Shown here: piece by piece, positions 35,962 to 49,200 of the stretch
Position numbering within the stretch: position 1 is the first letter of the stretch
Layout: the number at the start of each line of letters is the position of its first letter
Origin: Trichoplusia ni
Taxonomy: Eukaryota > Arthropoda > Insecta > Lepidoptera > Noctuidae
DNA length: 64,000 bases
Reading direction: 5' to 3'
NCBI RefSeq assembly: GCF_003590095.1
Contig: NC_039479.1
Location: 8,308,001-8,372,000, forward strand
Notes under the pieces: generated by a model
The model's database searches: none
The model's input: the letters and a program-made list of their open reading frames with translations, nothing else
Told to the model about the DNA's origin: nothing
Made by a program: the position numbers and the translations under genes

Positions 35962-37687
35962 CCTGCATAGATTTACATAAAACTAGACTTAGCATTTCTA
36001 ATGAGCAAAACTGAGTTGTAAAATACACATCTCCGCGGGCAGAGATGCAAATGCCAGGAGCTCGGAGACTATGGAAGAGAAAAACAAAAGAAACTGCTGA
36101 CGTGAGCTCAAGTGTCTCTGGGGGTCATTTCCTACGTTCATAGGCTACAGACTTCTGAAGAGATAATGAATTAATATTCAGACTATATAAATTTGGTATT
36201 CTGACATAAGTAAGTAGGTACTTACCAGATGTTAACGAGGACTCGATCTTCAGCAAGTAGTGGATAACGACCGAGACTGGACGTCACTTTTTTTTAAACC
36301 GTTCCCATTAAGTAATTTAAGTTACGCTAAATTGACCCGCTTTCTGAAACAGCGGGTAAATTTGTGTAATACACCTACAATAACATTATCGCTGGCTATA
36401 AAATTGTCTCTTCGATTAATAAGGATGTAAATAAACTTTCTGGGTATAAATTTTAATTACCTAGTTACTTTTATCTTATTTTTTCTGGCTACGAAACTAA
36501 AAAACATAAACCACTGACTTTAGATTATATTACATTTACCCACTTCAAATTTTGCAAAGTAGAAACTGAATAAATACAAGGTGAAACATTCAGAAGGACT
36601 CAGGAGCTTGTAGTGGGTAGGTTACACATTATAAAGCCATGAACCCGACTTTGAAAACTTTTAATAACAGAAATGGAAAAGTCATTATGTCAGAACTCTG
36701 TGGCCCGTGCCATAAATATTTTTTGAGCGAGCGGCGAAACGTTTAATTCTTTGCCCTTACAAACCCGGTTTAGCCAGGAAACTTTTGAAATGCAGTAATG
36801 CCGTGCCGGGCGTAAGCTTGGAAATTCCCTCTAATTAAAATCGCCGTCAACGAGGTCACTGTTAATAAGAATTCAATGAATAGAACTACCTATAGAATAT
36901 CACTGTCAGGTGAAAAAAGCGTTGAGTGCACACGGAGCGGAGTTTAATATTGTCTTTTGTTATAATTAAATCTCATTTCTATCCAATTACCTACCTACTA
37001 ACGAATCCGATGCTACACACCTAGCAAAAATAAAGGAACAAAAATTACTACTTAGATACCTACCTAGGCTTCTTATTTGTTTATGTAATTGAGTTATTTA
37101 CTTTCAATGAACTAGAACAAGTAGCTACATACATGTTGGCTAATGAATAAGATTTCGGTTATTGGTACTGCAAATGGAACGATTCTCAGTACCGTGCCGT
37201 ACCGTAAATGTACTATTAGCGGCCTTTTTACTGTAACTCAGTCAACGGAAATTCAGATTTTGATTAGAACGCACATTGATCCTGTAATAACAGGAGAAAT
37301 TGAATACGTTCGGCATTGTGGACCTCGTCAGTTATTTTCGGTAATTCATGTTCTGAATTTGGATGCCTTCGTGCTTGTTACTCGAGTGTTTGTAGAATAT
37401 AATTCTTATTGTGAGGAGTAATTTCTTTTAAAGTAACGAATAGGTTTTTTTCGTAACTCGACGCAAAGCTATTTTTTTACAAGACCTTATCGGATTTGCT
37501 GAAACGACAGGGTCCACCACTTTTAAAACTAACAATTGCCGTTCTAGGAGATTAAACGTTTTTCTTAACTTTGACACTACGTCTTTATTATCCTTCAGCT
37601 TTCAAGACACCGGCAAAGTTCAAACTTGGTCGAATTTAATGTTGCAGTACCTTTTTGCATAATTAATACACTAATATCCAGTTAAGT
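35962..37687. other. No recognised feature
   Basis: AT-rich DNA. A 92-codon open frame at 37143-37421 (plus) has no recognisable content and no splice context. Confidence 0.45.
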
Positions 37688-37976
37688 ACGCGTCGGTGTA
37701 GCGACACAAAGGGTTCCGTAATAGGCTATAGAACCAAATCGGTTGGGTGCCAATAGTTTTGAGGTAGATTCCAGTTATTGATTTGACTGCACAAATTTAT
37801 GATTATTTTTTTGTTATTGCTGCAACAAAAAGCATCCCCTGAGAATCTCAACTGGCTTATTACCACGGTTTATGAGATTCAGCATGGTGACAAATGAGTG
37901 GAGAGACGGACAGACAGCACGGCGGTGCCTCAGATTAAGGGCTCCGTTTTAACCCTTTGGATAGGGCACGCTAAAA
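37688..37976 (+). repeat. Degenerate copy of a common lepidopteran dispersed repeat
   Basis: GGGTTCCGTAATAGG near the start, and GGTGACAAATGAGTGGAG, GGACAGACAGC and CCCTTTGGATAGGG...CTAAAAA near the end, are diverged forms of the repeat at 16902-17156 and in the same orientation. It is about 290 bp long. Confidence 0.65.
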
Positions 37977-38299
37977 AGCATTTATCCAACTTCTAACATG
38001 AAGCGAAGTAATGTTTATTTTACAATTCTATAATATGGAGATGACAGTCGTAAGTCTAAAGTCGTAACAATGGCAAAACTAAGTCAGTTTTATGATCTCA
38101 TGTTGAGTATGAATAAAACCAAATCTTGGTTCCTGACGGTACTGCGAGGCGGAATTTTATACTCGGCTACACACTTTACTACTATCCTACTTCGCCCTCT
38201 ACACCTATGTTAATCAAGTCTTTCCGCACATCCGACCATAAGTTTAGAATTAACTCCATATTGCAAGGCGGCAACTTACTGTAAGTTCTTAAGTTTTGA

Positions 38300-38448
38300 G
38301 ATAGATGTCGCTACATGATATTTCATACATAGCATAGTTTGTAATAAAGATTTTCAACGTTTACCTCGTTAAACACTACTAGCACTCCATACGTGCCATA
38401 TATGCGTGCTGTATGAAATATGGCAACACTGATACATCGCCATCTACT
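38300..38448. repeat. Imperfect hairpin, possible old MITE
   Basis: Left arm with GATGTCGCTACATGATATTT (38304-38323) and right arm with GAAATATGGC...GATACATCGCCATCTAC (to 38446) are imperfect inverted copies. The 'GATGGCG' type end occurs in several lepidopteran MITEs, and a similar pair (GGTGGCGCTATC / GCCATCTATCG) lies at 4917-5022. No target duplication was recognised. Confidence 0.4.
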
Positions 38449-39654
38449 GTAATGAGTTTATGAATAGTTCCTCAATGTTGAGGGCGGGTCTGAATAATTT
38501 GTCGGAATTCTCAAATACTTTGTGGATTAGTAAAATTTTCTGCTAGTTGCTATTATTTACAAGAGAATTATTTAAAGGACCGTATGCATTTTTTTGTTTT
38601 TAGCTTTTCTATTTTCCTAACTTGTACTAGTATATCCAAACCCTCTTGATAATTTATCTGCACTCACGCAGATAGTTATCCTTCTTTTATGAATACTACT
38701 ACTGCAGGTAAAGAAGATTATCCGTGTCGCAGTTACACAAACATGCACGTATCATCTTTGCTTATTTGGACACCAATTATATATATAAAACATACCCATA
38801 ACACAACCTTTGCATACAGTTCTGCTAACGGTACATAACTGTCGATAAACAGACAATCTTGTCTCCATGTCTTTTTGAAAAAATACAGAGCCTTGTTTTA
38901 TATTGGTAGGCAACGATAAATTTTTAGTCGTCTAGCAAATAACTACTGACTAAATATTGATAGGGGTTACAATATAATCCAAATGACAATAGTGAAAACC
39001 ACCTTCCAATTCATATATCCAATTTCTTTTATGAAGTATGCTTTTGCTTGTATCTTGACTGTTAGGTTAACACCCCGTTATTAAGGCGGCAAAAGCCAAA
39101 ATGATTTTTGTACATGGGAAGACCGACTTATAATTCTTTATAAATCAATCTTTTTTTCTCACAAATAGGCTTACGTCAATGGACTTTTGACTCAATTTTG
39201 TATCCTAAATCGGGGGAGCAACATGTCGAACCATGATCATGTTCCCCACTTTTGTTGAATATTCCAAAATCAATATTTAAATAAAATTAAGAAAGGTGCA
39301 AAACTGGTGACGAAAAAAATGTTACATAAAAAAGAACAAGTATAAAATTCGACCTAATGTAAACAATTCATTCGGGTATAATTTTCTTACAAAACATAAC
39401 ATACAGTTGAGAATATGTCACAATTTAATAGCTAAGGATATCGGGCTCCAATTATAAATCAAATGAAAGTCTTTAGGACAATGGTCAAATATTATGTCTT
39501 AGTTAATATTATTGAAATGCTTTAGATGGAACAATCATAAAATCTAAAACATTTCTGTCGCCATCAGACTTTCGAGTGCCGTAAAGAACTAATTTACATG
39601 CCGTACATACATAATGCATAATAATTTATATTCGGAGCCTTAATAAAACACGTT

Positions 39655-40027
39655 TTATAATATTTTTAACTTTTTTAATAGCTTATATAATATGCAAGGG
39701 ATAGTCCCCAGGATTCCTCTTTAGTGATAAAAGGATAAAACCATTCACAAATGGAGAATCACAATTTATCACCTGCTCAATAAATACAGTCAACAGTTAA
39801 GCATAATCTTAAACAATTTATCTGTAAATGATATTTAGTCATTTTACAACTCTGGATATTAACTGACAAAGTTTCAAAACTAAAAAGTACGTCTACGAGA
39901 GTCGAACGACACCGGGCGCGGGCGCGGGCGCCGCCGGCCCTCGCCCCTGGCGCTCGCGTCCGCCGCCACTACACTATGTACACCGCGGAGACTGCGCCGC
40001 CGGCTGGCGAGGGCGGCGGCGGCGCGG
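39655..40027 (-). other. TLK: TLK 3' untranslated region (predicted)
   Basis: The region following the TLK stop codon. A minus-strand ATTAAA (39674-39679) followed by a GTGTTTTATT-type stretch is the nearest plausible polyadenylation signal and would give a UTR of about 370 nt. The GC-rich first 130 bases continue the composition of the last exon. The true end may lie further left. Confidence 0.4.
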
Positions 40028-40234
40028 CTAGGAGGACGAGCCCGCGCCGAACATGTTGGAGCTGAAGGCGCCCGCCGCCGCGCCGCCGCCGCCCGAGCCG
40101 CCCGCGCCCGCGCCGCCGCCGCCGCCCGCGCCGCGCGACTTGGGCATGGGCGGCTGCAGGTACTCGTGCCGCGCCAGCCCGAACACGTCGATGCGCTCCT
40201 CCTTGCGGTACGCCAGGCACGCGCGGATGAAGCT
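40028..40234 (-). CDS. TLK: TLK coding exon 14 (residues 692-759)
   Basis: Acceptor TATTGCAG|AGC; stop TAG at 40028-40030. It encodes the end of the kinase domain (FIRACLAYRKEERIDV) and then an unusual tail with runs of Gly and Ala ending FSSNMFGAGSSS. The tail is very GC-rich, unlike the Ser-rich vertebrate end, and is probably disordered. Confidence 0.95.
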   Translation of the reverse strand, partial: SFIRACLAYRKEERIDVFGLARHEYLQPPMPKSRGAGGGGGAGAGGSGGGGAAAGAFSSNMFGAGSSS

Positions 40235-43200
40235 CTGCAATACACCCCACATTACTCACAGGATCTCTCACAACTTTATGATAGGAAGGTATGTGAATTT
40301 TTACGTATAATGTTATAAATACATAAACACGTATGAACCATACCTTAGCCTCGTTGCTGACCGTAGGTTTGTTGGCAAACTGCACTTCAGTCGCCTTCAG
40401 TATCGTGTTCTCCTCCAATATGGTGGCCTGACTCTGATTGTGGCCGAACGGCTTCTTGCCGTACAAACACTGGTAGAAGATCACTCCTACGCTCCACACG
40501 TCCACCTTGCTACTGATCTTTGGTGGGTTTTTTCCAACGACAAAACACTCAGGCGGTAGGTACCTGTCGAATATAATAAGTTAACTTTATTTTTTTATAT
40601 ACCATATATACCACATTATACTCAGAGAGACTAGCTTTTAGAACTGAGAATCTTTTATGCTGAGAAAGACACTCAATAAAGATTGATTGTCAATTTAGGA
40701 AGATCGAAAACAAATAACATCAACATATAATATTATGGTATCTAACCTAATGGCTTGACAAGGTTTTTGGAGTTACATCAAGGCTTTTCCTTAGCTAAAA
40801 GCCCCAAAACAATCAGTTTGACAAAGCAACTGACAAAAAGAGTTTGAGTGTGTTATTATCATTTGCCAAATTGTTGTAATATAACGTAAGCTAACAACGT
40901 TACAACTTACCAATAAGTTCCCGCCCCCTGGCTTGTCAAGTCCATCCCGTGATCGGGATTATAGTTCTCCTCATCCATGACCTTGGACAGGCCAAAGTCT
41001 GTGATCTTGATCTCGCCGCACACGTTGCCCTCAGTGAGGAGAATGTTGCCGGGCTTCAAGTCGTAGTGGATGACCGGCGGCTTAATCTCATTCAAATACT
41101 TTAACGCTGACACTACTTGCATAACAATAGAGCGAGCCTCGCGCTCTGGAATAGTCTTATGCTAAAATTAAACATAAAGCAATCATTAAAAACATGTCCA
41201 AAAAAGGGTATTAAAAACCAGAATTCAGTATACCTTCAAAATAAAGTATATTTACCTGTTTGAGATAAAAATCGAGATCATGACCATTACAGTATTCAAG
41301 GACTGTACAAAAGGAGTTGCCATCAATTTCAAATACGTCATATAGTTTTACAATGCGAGGGTGGTCTAGTGCTTTGTGAATGTTGTACTCCCGCAACGCA
41401 TGCCTGTAAATAAACATAAAATATTATGAGTTTACGTTAATATTTTCTGTAGTTTCATATTCATTCAAAAAATATGGTTTTAAATCGTCTTATAAAAATC
41501 GGTATGTTGTTAATTGAACAAAGAACAATGAGGTCATAGTAAAAGTTGCTTTTTATTTTTGCAAAAATTTTAGCAAAAGCTCAACTGTTTTTTTGTCTGT
41601 ACAAAGCCTTATAACCGGCTAGAACTGAAGCTCTTTGTGCAACTAAAGTAGGATACTTTATAATTACTTAATTTTAAAAATATGAAAAATGACGTATGCC
41701 ATCATACACGGACTCACTTGATATAGTTGGCCTTCTTGTCTTCCTTCCAGTCTTTGTTTAGTTGGTGCACTTTGCAGGCTGTATATCGCTGCTCCCGAAG
41801 GTCGAACGCTTTGTGGACTTCACTGAAGCCGCCTTTGCCGAGCAACATGAGCAGCAGATATCTAATAAAACATGTAATCGGTTTTAATAATATCCCTTGA
41901 GGTGATGACAGCGTGCTGCTGGGGAGTTTGTTGCGCCGTTTCTTCTCTCATAGCAAAAGCACTTAGGAAGGGGTGAAGGGTGGGCGAAACTGGGTGCTGT
42001 CCAATAATCTGACCTTCAAAAAGTGCTACTTAGTAGCCTAATTTGAATAAATGAATTTTGATTTTGGTTTTAATGTGATCCTTTAAGAAGTAAAGTTTCC
42101 AACGAGAAAACAATTTAAGATTTTAGAGAAGTGCATGTTTGATGCAATATACATGATTAAATAACGGTATCCTATAAGATATAAGATTTATTCCGTAATC
42201 TATAGACAGACATATTATCATAACTTTGTACTTAAAAAGCATGTAAGTAAGTAGCACGAATACGCTGTTATATACCTATAACCATTTGGCAAAAACAATT
42301 GTTACAGACATGTATGGAATTAATAAAATGGCGTTGTTGGAACGACTGATAATTATAGCAATGTTATGGCCACTGGTCATTAAGCAGGGGAACCGTTACA
42401 ATTATGTTATAATTGCGTTATATGTCGCTTCATATCAGCAGATACACGTAAAGAACCTTTTCATAACGGTTCATTCAATACAACGTGTACAAGACTCACA
42501 GAATTCTATGTATTTACTCTGGTCTTATTAATGCGTAGATCAAAACAAAAGTTCAAGGTTATATTGATATTGATTTATGCCTTATTAACGTTTTTAATCC
42601 AAGGGTCTTTATGGTATTAAAGGACAAAACAAATACTATTATAGTATAGTTAATTATTTCAATATGACTTGTAAAGTTTATATGATTAACAGATTAACGT
42701 CGTGTGTATGCCAGCCATTTTATTTTCATGTATTGAATATAAATTTAGTTATGCGATGTTTGTATGACTATTGTATATCAATTGCGCATTACTATGGTGT
42801 ATCAGAATCTCATTGTAATAAAATGTAAGAGGCTTACTTTTTAAGTTTTAGAGTCATAAACAATTTATCATACTTATCTACATATGAATGAGACAAATTG
42901 TAGGATTATATTAAAATAGGCCTAGTACTCAAATCAAATAATTGGTAGAAATATGCAGCAATATGATGGGCAGGAAATATAGAAGAAAGGCATAAACATA
43001 GGGAGACCTATGCTTGCCTCGTGGTGACAAGTTATGAGCAATAGTAAGTATTGGACGAAAAACCCAGTGGTAACAGAATAAAAGGTTTATCCAAGATTAT
43101 TATTAAGAATATTTGTGAATGTAAAACCAAAATGTAACTTAAGAAACTAAACTAACTACACATCACAGATTTGGCTTCCCTATATGTAAGTAATCTACAG

Positions 43201-46200
43201 CAAAGAAACTTACCTTTCAGAAAGCACAGGATGTTGTGAGAACCGGCTCTGATCCTCATTGTGTATCCGTTTTAGTTCCCTAATGTGAAGATTTCTTTCT
43301 CTCTCTAATTTTTCCATTTCTAGCTGCAAATCTGCGTCTTCCTTTTTAAGTGCACTCTGTCTCAGCTGAAACAAGTTATGGTTCTTGTTTAATAATTGAA
43401 CCAGTTGCAGAATAAACAAAAAAGGTCCTTGACATTTTTAAGATTTTACAAAAATAGTCATTTTATTATAATACAGGTTTTTCACTTAGCAACTCAATAC
43501 ACAATCGGTTGCAGACCAACATAATACAACTTTCTTTTTGTATTGAAAGTGTTTAAATATTGAAATAGGGATCCAATACAAAAGTGAGAAAGTTTTGTAA
43601 GGTACTGTCGAAAAAACGACTAACGACTCTCGTATCTGTACGTCAAACAGTGAAATAGCTTATCTCCTGTCATAGTGTTGAATACAAAAATATTTTAAGG
43701 TTGGCCGGCATCTCATAAAACTTGCATGATGAATATATTTATAGTATTCATCAAAAAATTATACACATGTCGGATAAGTTACAGAGCGTAGATATATTTG
43801 CAAAATAGGTACAATGCGTGTTAGATCAGGTAAAAAAAATTGAATAAAATGTAGTGTTTGTGACCTATACAAACAAGGCCTCAGGCAAATAATTAAAATT
43901 AAGAAAAGTAAAATTGATGTTTCTTTCTTCTATCTATGAAAGTTAACTTTTAGTTTTTTAGCTGCTCGGCTTGGAGGGTTTGAGAGCAGTATCTGAGGTG
44001 ATCCTTACCTTTAATATTTCATCAGCTTCATAATACTCCTGATAGGTCATGCTGGGCAGCGGGTCGGGCTTGAGGAAGGTGGGCGCGTCGGTCCCGTTGT
44101 GCAGCGGCGAGGGCTGCGGCGTGCTGGGCGCGGCGCTGGACGAGCGCTTGCCGCGCCCGCCGCCGCCCTCGTTGTTCACCGGCCGCTTTTTGAACAATAA
44201 CTTTTTCTGTCGATCTATTTCTTCTTTTTCTGCTGTTATTTCTTCTTGCCGCCTGGTGATATAAACAAAATATAAATAATAACACCAGTACTTGGATTCT
44301 ACGAGATTTTCTAGGTATCTAACTTACTTGCATAAGAGTACATGATATTGGCATGTTAGAAGTTTACATTACTATAAATTCGAAACAAAAACTTAAATGG
44401 GATATTCTGTTAACTCAAAATATATTTCATGAACACTTTCTTTCTAACACATTAGGCCACTTATCAATGAAAATAATTTGATGTCCTTATGAGTAATTTA
44501 GAGCGAAATATAATATAAACTTATGGCTGTGACCTAAAGAGGCAACATTACAATTTAAAATGTTTATCCTGTATGCAATAATGCTTATTGGTACTAAATG
44601 GCAAATAAGTTTACATGAAGTCTGTCAAAAAACCTTAGACAGTATTTACACTTGGAAAAACAAACCTACCTTGTTAATTCTTGAAATGCATATCCATCAG
44701 TCCAATTCTCTTGAAACGTAGCGCCGACACGCTGTGTAACAAACTGGCCAAGCCTCAGTCGATTCTGCATGCACCTCTGTCGAGCCTCTTTCTTCTCAAT
44801 AGTACTTTTCTCATTTAAGAGTTTTTTAACAACATCTATACATTTATTGATGTGTGATTTATGTTGCTCTATTACCTGGAAGAATAACAACACATTAAAT
44901 CTGTAACTTCTAACTCTTTGATTTTTTTTTTTTTTTATGATGAATGTATGTAATACCTTGCTCTGTGCTTGCACTTGATGTTTCAATTCTTCATTAGTTC
45001 TTGTTAATTCTTCTATTTTATTATTTCTTAGTTCTAAATCAGAAGATGCTTGAGTTTCTAACTCCTGTATCCTCTGACACGTCAGTTCCGTTTGAACCTA
45101 GAGACAGAGACATTAAACGTCGTTAATAATATATTAAGAACAGTAAATAAGTAAGTTAATTAGTGGAGAGAAAGTATTCTACCTGTTTAACAGTAGTGTG
45201 GGGTCGTTGCTGCGATGCCGAACGTAAAAAATCGGCACCAGAAGGCAGTAACGACGAGGGTGACGGTGGGTACTGGAATAATGTCATGATTTTAATATAG
45301 ACTTTCTCTTAATACAAATAATCTTATTTTAAGGTATGTATTACGTATTATCTCAGTGTAATACTTGGATAGTGATATATTTACTCAGGATTAAGGTAGT
45401 TTCTAGGTTGATTTCCTAAATTAAAATATTCCCATACCCATAAGATTTATTTCCAAGTAATATAAAATTACTATTATCCAATAAGGAAAGTGAGTAGTTT
45501 TAATAACTTCTTAATGAGTCATGAGCTAGTCCAACACAGATTCCAACCTTAAGCATTAAATTTATTAGTATTTTATGTGAAAAAATCTGGTCATAGCAAG
45601 GTAACCTTCTATGCTGTACATCTTATTGGTCTTCAGAACATTAAATGAGCAGGAAAACATTTATTCATGGCAGACATCAAGTGACTACTAATATACCTCC
45701 AGAACATTTGTCACATACATTCCACTCAGTTTGTTAAATTAGAAAATCAGCATAAAAATAAATATATTTACCATAGGATAATTAGCGCCCTGCGGCGAAG
45801 GTGACTTCGCACCAGCATGCCTGACAGGACTGGATGAGGGGTGTTTTGAGAAGTATTCCCTAATGTTTTTGTCTGATGAGTTATGCCGCTGCTTACCACC
45901 CCCACCCCCACCGCCGCCAACGCCTTCTTCTCCTGAAATAAGTTACAATCCTTATTAATACATGATTATTGACCATACAAGGCTTTTGTGGAAACAGGTG
46001 CTGTTATGAACACCAAGTAAAGCAAGTAAATAATTTATCAAACATTTGGCTACATAAATAATCACTTTAACATAAAGTAATAGTTTTCTATCTCCGTAAA
46101 AGATCTTGTATTAAATATATCAATCTGTTATATCTTATTTTAATTCAATCTTAGGTCAATTAAAATGAAATGAAGTTGAGTACATATTAATTTTCGATTT

Positions 46201-49200
46201 AAAAGTTATATGTGGTTAGAAACAAAGTACATTGTAATGTAAACATACCTTTTCGTTTTCTTTTCCTTTCTGGCATGGCTATAGTAGGTGTGGCACCACT
46301 CGGGGGCACTAGAGCAGTGCCAGGTGCAACAGTTGAGCCTCGCATAGCAGCAGACTTTTCTGGAGTTAAAGCATCAACTTCTTTATCGCTATGAGATGAC
46401 CCTGTAAAGTGGTAAAATGGGTATTATTCTAACAACACAATCCATACAAATCATTAATAGAAAGGTTATTATAACATAGCTTAACGAGTCCAATATAAGA
46501 TTGTATGAAGGACAATATGATATGATTAACAATAAGTATTTTTGTTTAATATTTAACAATATTATAATATTACATTTAAAAATTGCTATCAAGTGAAATC
46601 CTAAATGTCCCACACAAGTTGCAATAGGCTTGATCCTACTGCAAATGGACTTAAATTCTGACGTCTTTAGTCTGATGACAAGTAAAAGTGCAATAGCAGG
46701 CTTCTATCTAACCGTTGGGAGAAACAACTTGATGCAAGGGAGTTTGAAATAACATTTTACTTCAGCAATATTTATGACATACTGTCAAATAACATGAATT
46801 CACTGTTTGTTGTTTCTGCCAATGGTCTAAGAGTATTTTATCACAAGGTGGGAACACAGTAGGCCAATCTTACATACTCTAGAACTGCGAGGCTCGTCGT
46901 TTCAGTACAGTATAGGATTCAAATTGGTCAAATATTATGCATTCAATTTACTATAACTAATAAAGCTTCATTATTATTTGAATGGATGGTAAATAACAAG
47001 AGTTATTAGCAAATAATAATCAGATAGTATGCATGCAGCAAATAAGTTCACAATAAAACCTAATTGTACAAGCGTCTTGGCCCAAAATCTTATATGTTTT
47101 ACTGTTTACATAAAATAAAATCTAATAAACTTGCAGTGTGGATTTTAAACTAAATTTCAAGAGTTAATTCTTTTAACAGTAAGCCATATTTGATTGAGGT
47201 TGTGGATATTGTTGTTTGTTTCACACTTTACATTTTAGTCACTTTGACAGATGTGTCAACAAATACTACATGTCTTTCTATAACTTAACACGTCAATTAA
47301 ATCATGACCAGTTAACTCACTTTTTGACAAGGAGCTCAGTAGGCCGACGTGGTTTATGTTAGCTCCGCTTTTATAGTCATGCATTGTGGCACGCAATAGT
47401 CTCGGTTGTCGAGAAGAAAAACGGCACTTTCACGGTTCCTATCCGGCATCATATACGATAAATGACGTCACAATCCTTCGTTTGATGACAGTTTTTCACA
47501 CAAGTTAGTCCTCAAGAGTTTGTACAAAAGGTTAACCTTTGACGGCGAGCCGGCTTGAAGTAAACACTGAGAGCACTGATCACAAATCACAAATATTTAT
47601 TGCACTTTTATCACTAAATCACAATTTACCTGTGCTCATATTGGAGTCCTGATTGTGTAGAGGTTGCCCCGTGTTGACAGTGGTTTGTGGTGCCATCTGA
47701 ATTTGTGACCCAGCTGACATCTGTAAAGAAAGATGGCGTCTTTACATATGACTCGCCCAGTTTCAATCCGTAATACTCTTGCTCTCACTTATTTAAACAC
47801 AAAGCCACCTTTACTTACAAATTACGTGTAAGGAAAAGTATCCATATCAATTATTTTACTATTTCTCACTTCATCTAAATAACCTAACTAGTTTGACAAG
47901 TTGTAAACGAAATGCCAGTCGCGACAATCGGATACGCATCCGCGGGGAACGCAAGGGGGGTGGAGTGAGAGATCGTCACGAAGTTTGCTTCGAATGTAAT
48001 AATAATAACGACGGGCGAGGCGCCATTTTACAAGGATACAAGGCCAAAAGCATTGTTAAATCCAGTGAAAAATATTAGCCTGCAGTTGTACGTTAACCAC
48101 AAAGTGTATAAACATTAAATAATTTTACTAGCTACCTGGTAGGTACGAAAGAACGTTGTGCGTTCACTCACATTCGCTCTGAGCTAGCTACAGGTCAACA
48201 GCCCGCGATTGCAATCGTGTTGTTGTTGACTACTTAATTCGATTTTTGCACTAAAGTTATGTAGGTAACTACGATTTCAGTTTTGAATGAACAGTTTATT
48301 GTTAGTTTGTTTAATTAATTATTCACTAGGAACTGAACATAAGAAATGGATACGAAATCGAGTTGACCGATTATTCCCGCAATGAGGTGGCGGTGGCGGT
48401 GTCGGCGGCGGGTGGCGGGCGGCGTGCCACCGACCGAACGAGTAGGTACGTGATATCGGCGCTCGTGCCCCACAACAAACTGCTTACTGGACGTGTTACG
48501 TAGGCGTCTGTGCCGACTGCGATGTACCAACATATAAACACAGATAGGACTACTATGCAGCCACTTCAATGTACGCAGATATATAGTTAGCTAGGTATAG
48601 TAGATAGGTATTCATTTTCAACCAAGTTCCACTGCGATAAACTGACCTACGTGAAAACGAAAAGCTACGTTATATAAATAAGTAAACGTGTAAATAATGA
48701 TATTTTATATGTATGAAATTTAAAATCAAAATTAAGTTATGTTTAATTCAATAAACATCATTAATGCCGTAAATGTAAAAGAGTTATGTTGTTTATTATT
48801 TTCTTTAAGTATAATTATGATTAACATGGCGCCATTAATCCAAGTAGGTATTACTTACATAGGTACCTACATTACAAACAGACAGGTAGGCAAGAGAGAA
48901 CCTATTCCATCGATCCTCACAAGTGTACTTAACGTTTAAATAGGTCGTATATTTCGTAACTGTAGGGATTTATTCAAATTAAATGACCGACCTATTATTA
49001 TATTTTTGATACAAGAATTTTATGGGAAATATTAGTAAAATTTTGCCGATATTAAGAAAGGTGCTTTGAGGCCAACAGATTAAAAACTGTAACGTTTCGT
49101 AGTGGTAACACAGTCTATGTATATTTTATCATGATGTATTTGGTCATTTATCAGGAAATAATCTACGGTCTGCGAGCTACTCAGATACCAAATACAATAT

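Larger units (their letters stand above)
40564..47629 (-). other. TLK: TLK introns 2-13
   Basis: Twelve GT-AG introns from about 80 bp to 1.4 kb between the exons listed. They are AT-rich. Apart from the LINE-like tail at 41905-42072 and an A/T run near 44924-44940, I see no other feature in them. The 47310-47480 part is slightly richer in CpG. Confidence 0.8.

Noticed and set aside
39969..40310. Several long frames on both strands over TLK exon 14
   Set aside because: They are by-products of the GC-rich glycine tail; the kinase frame is fixed by splice phase and by family alignment.
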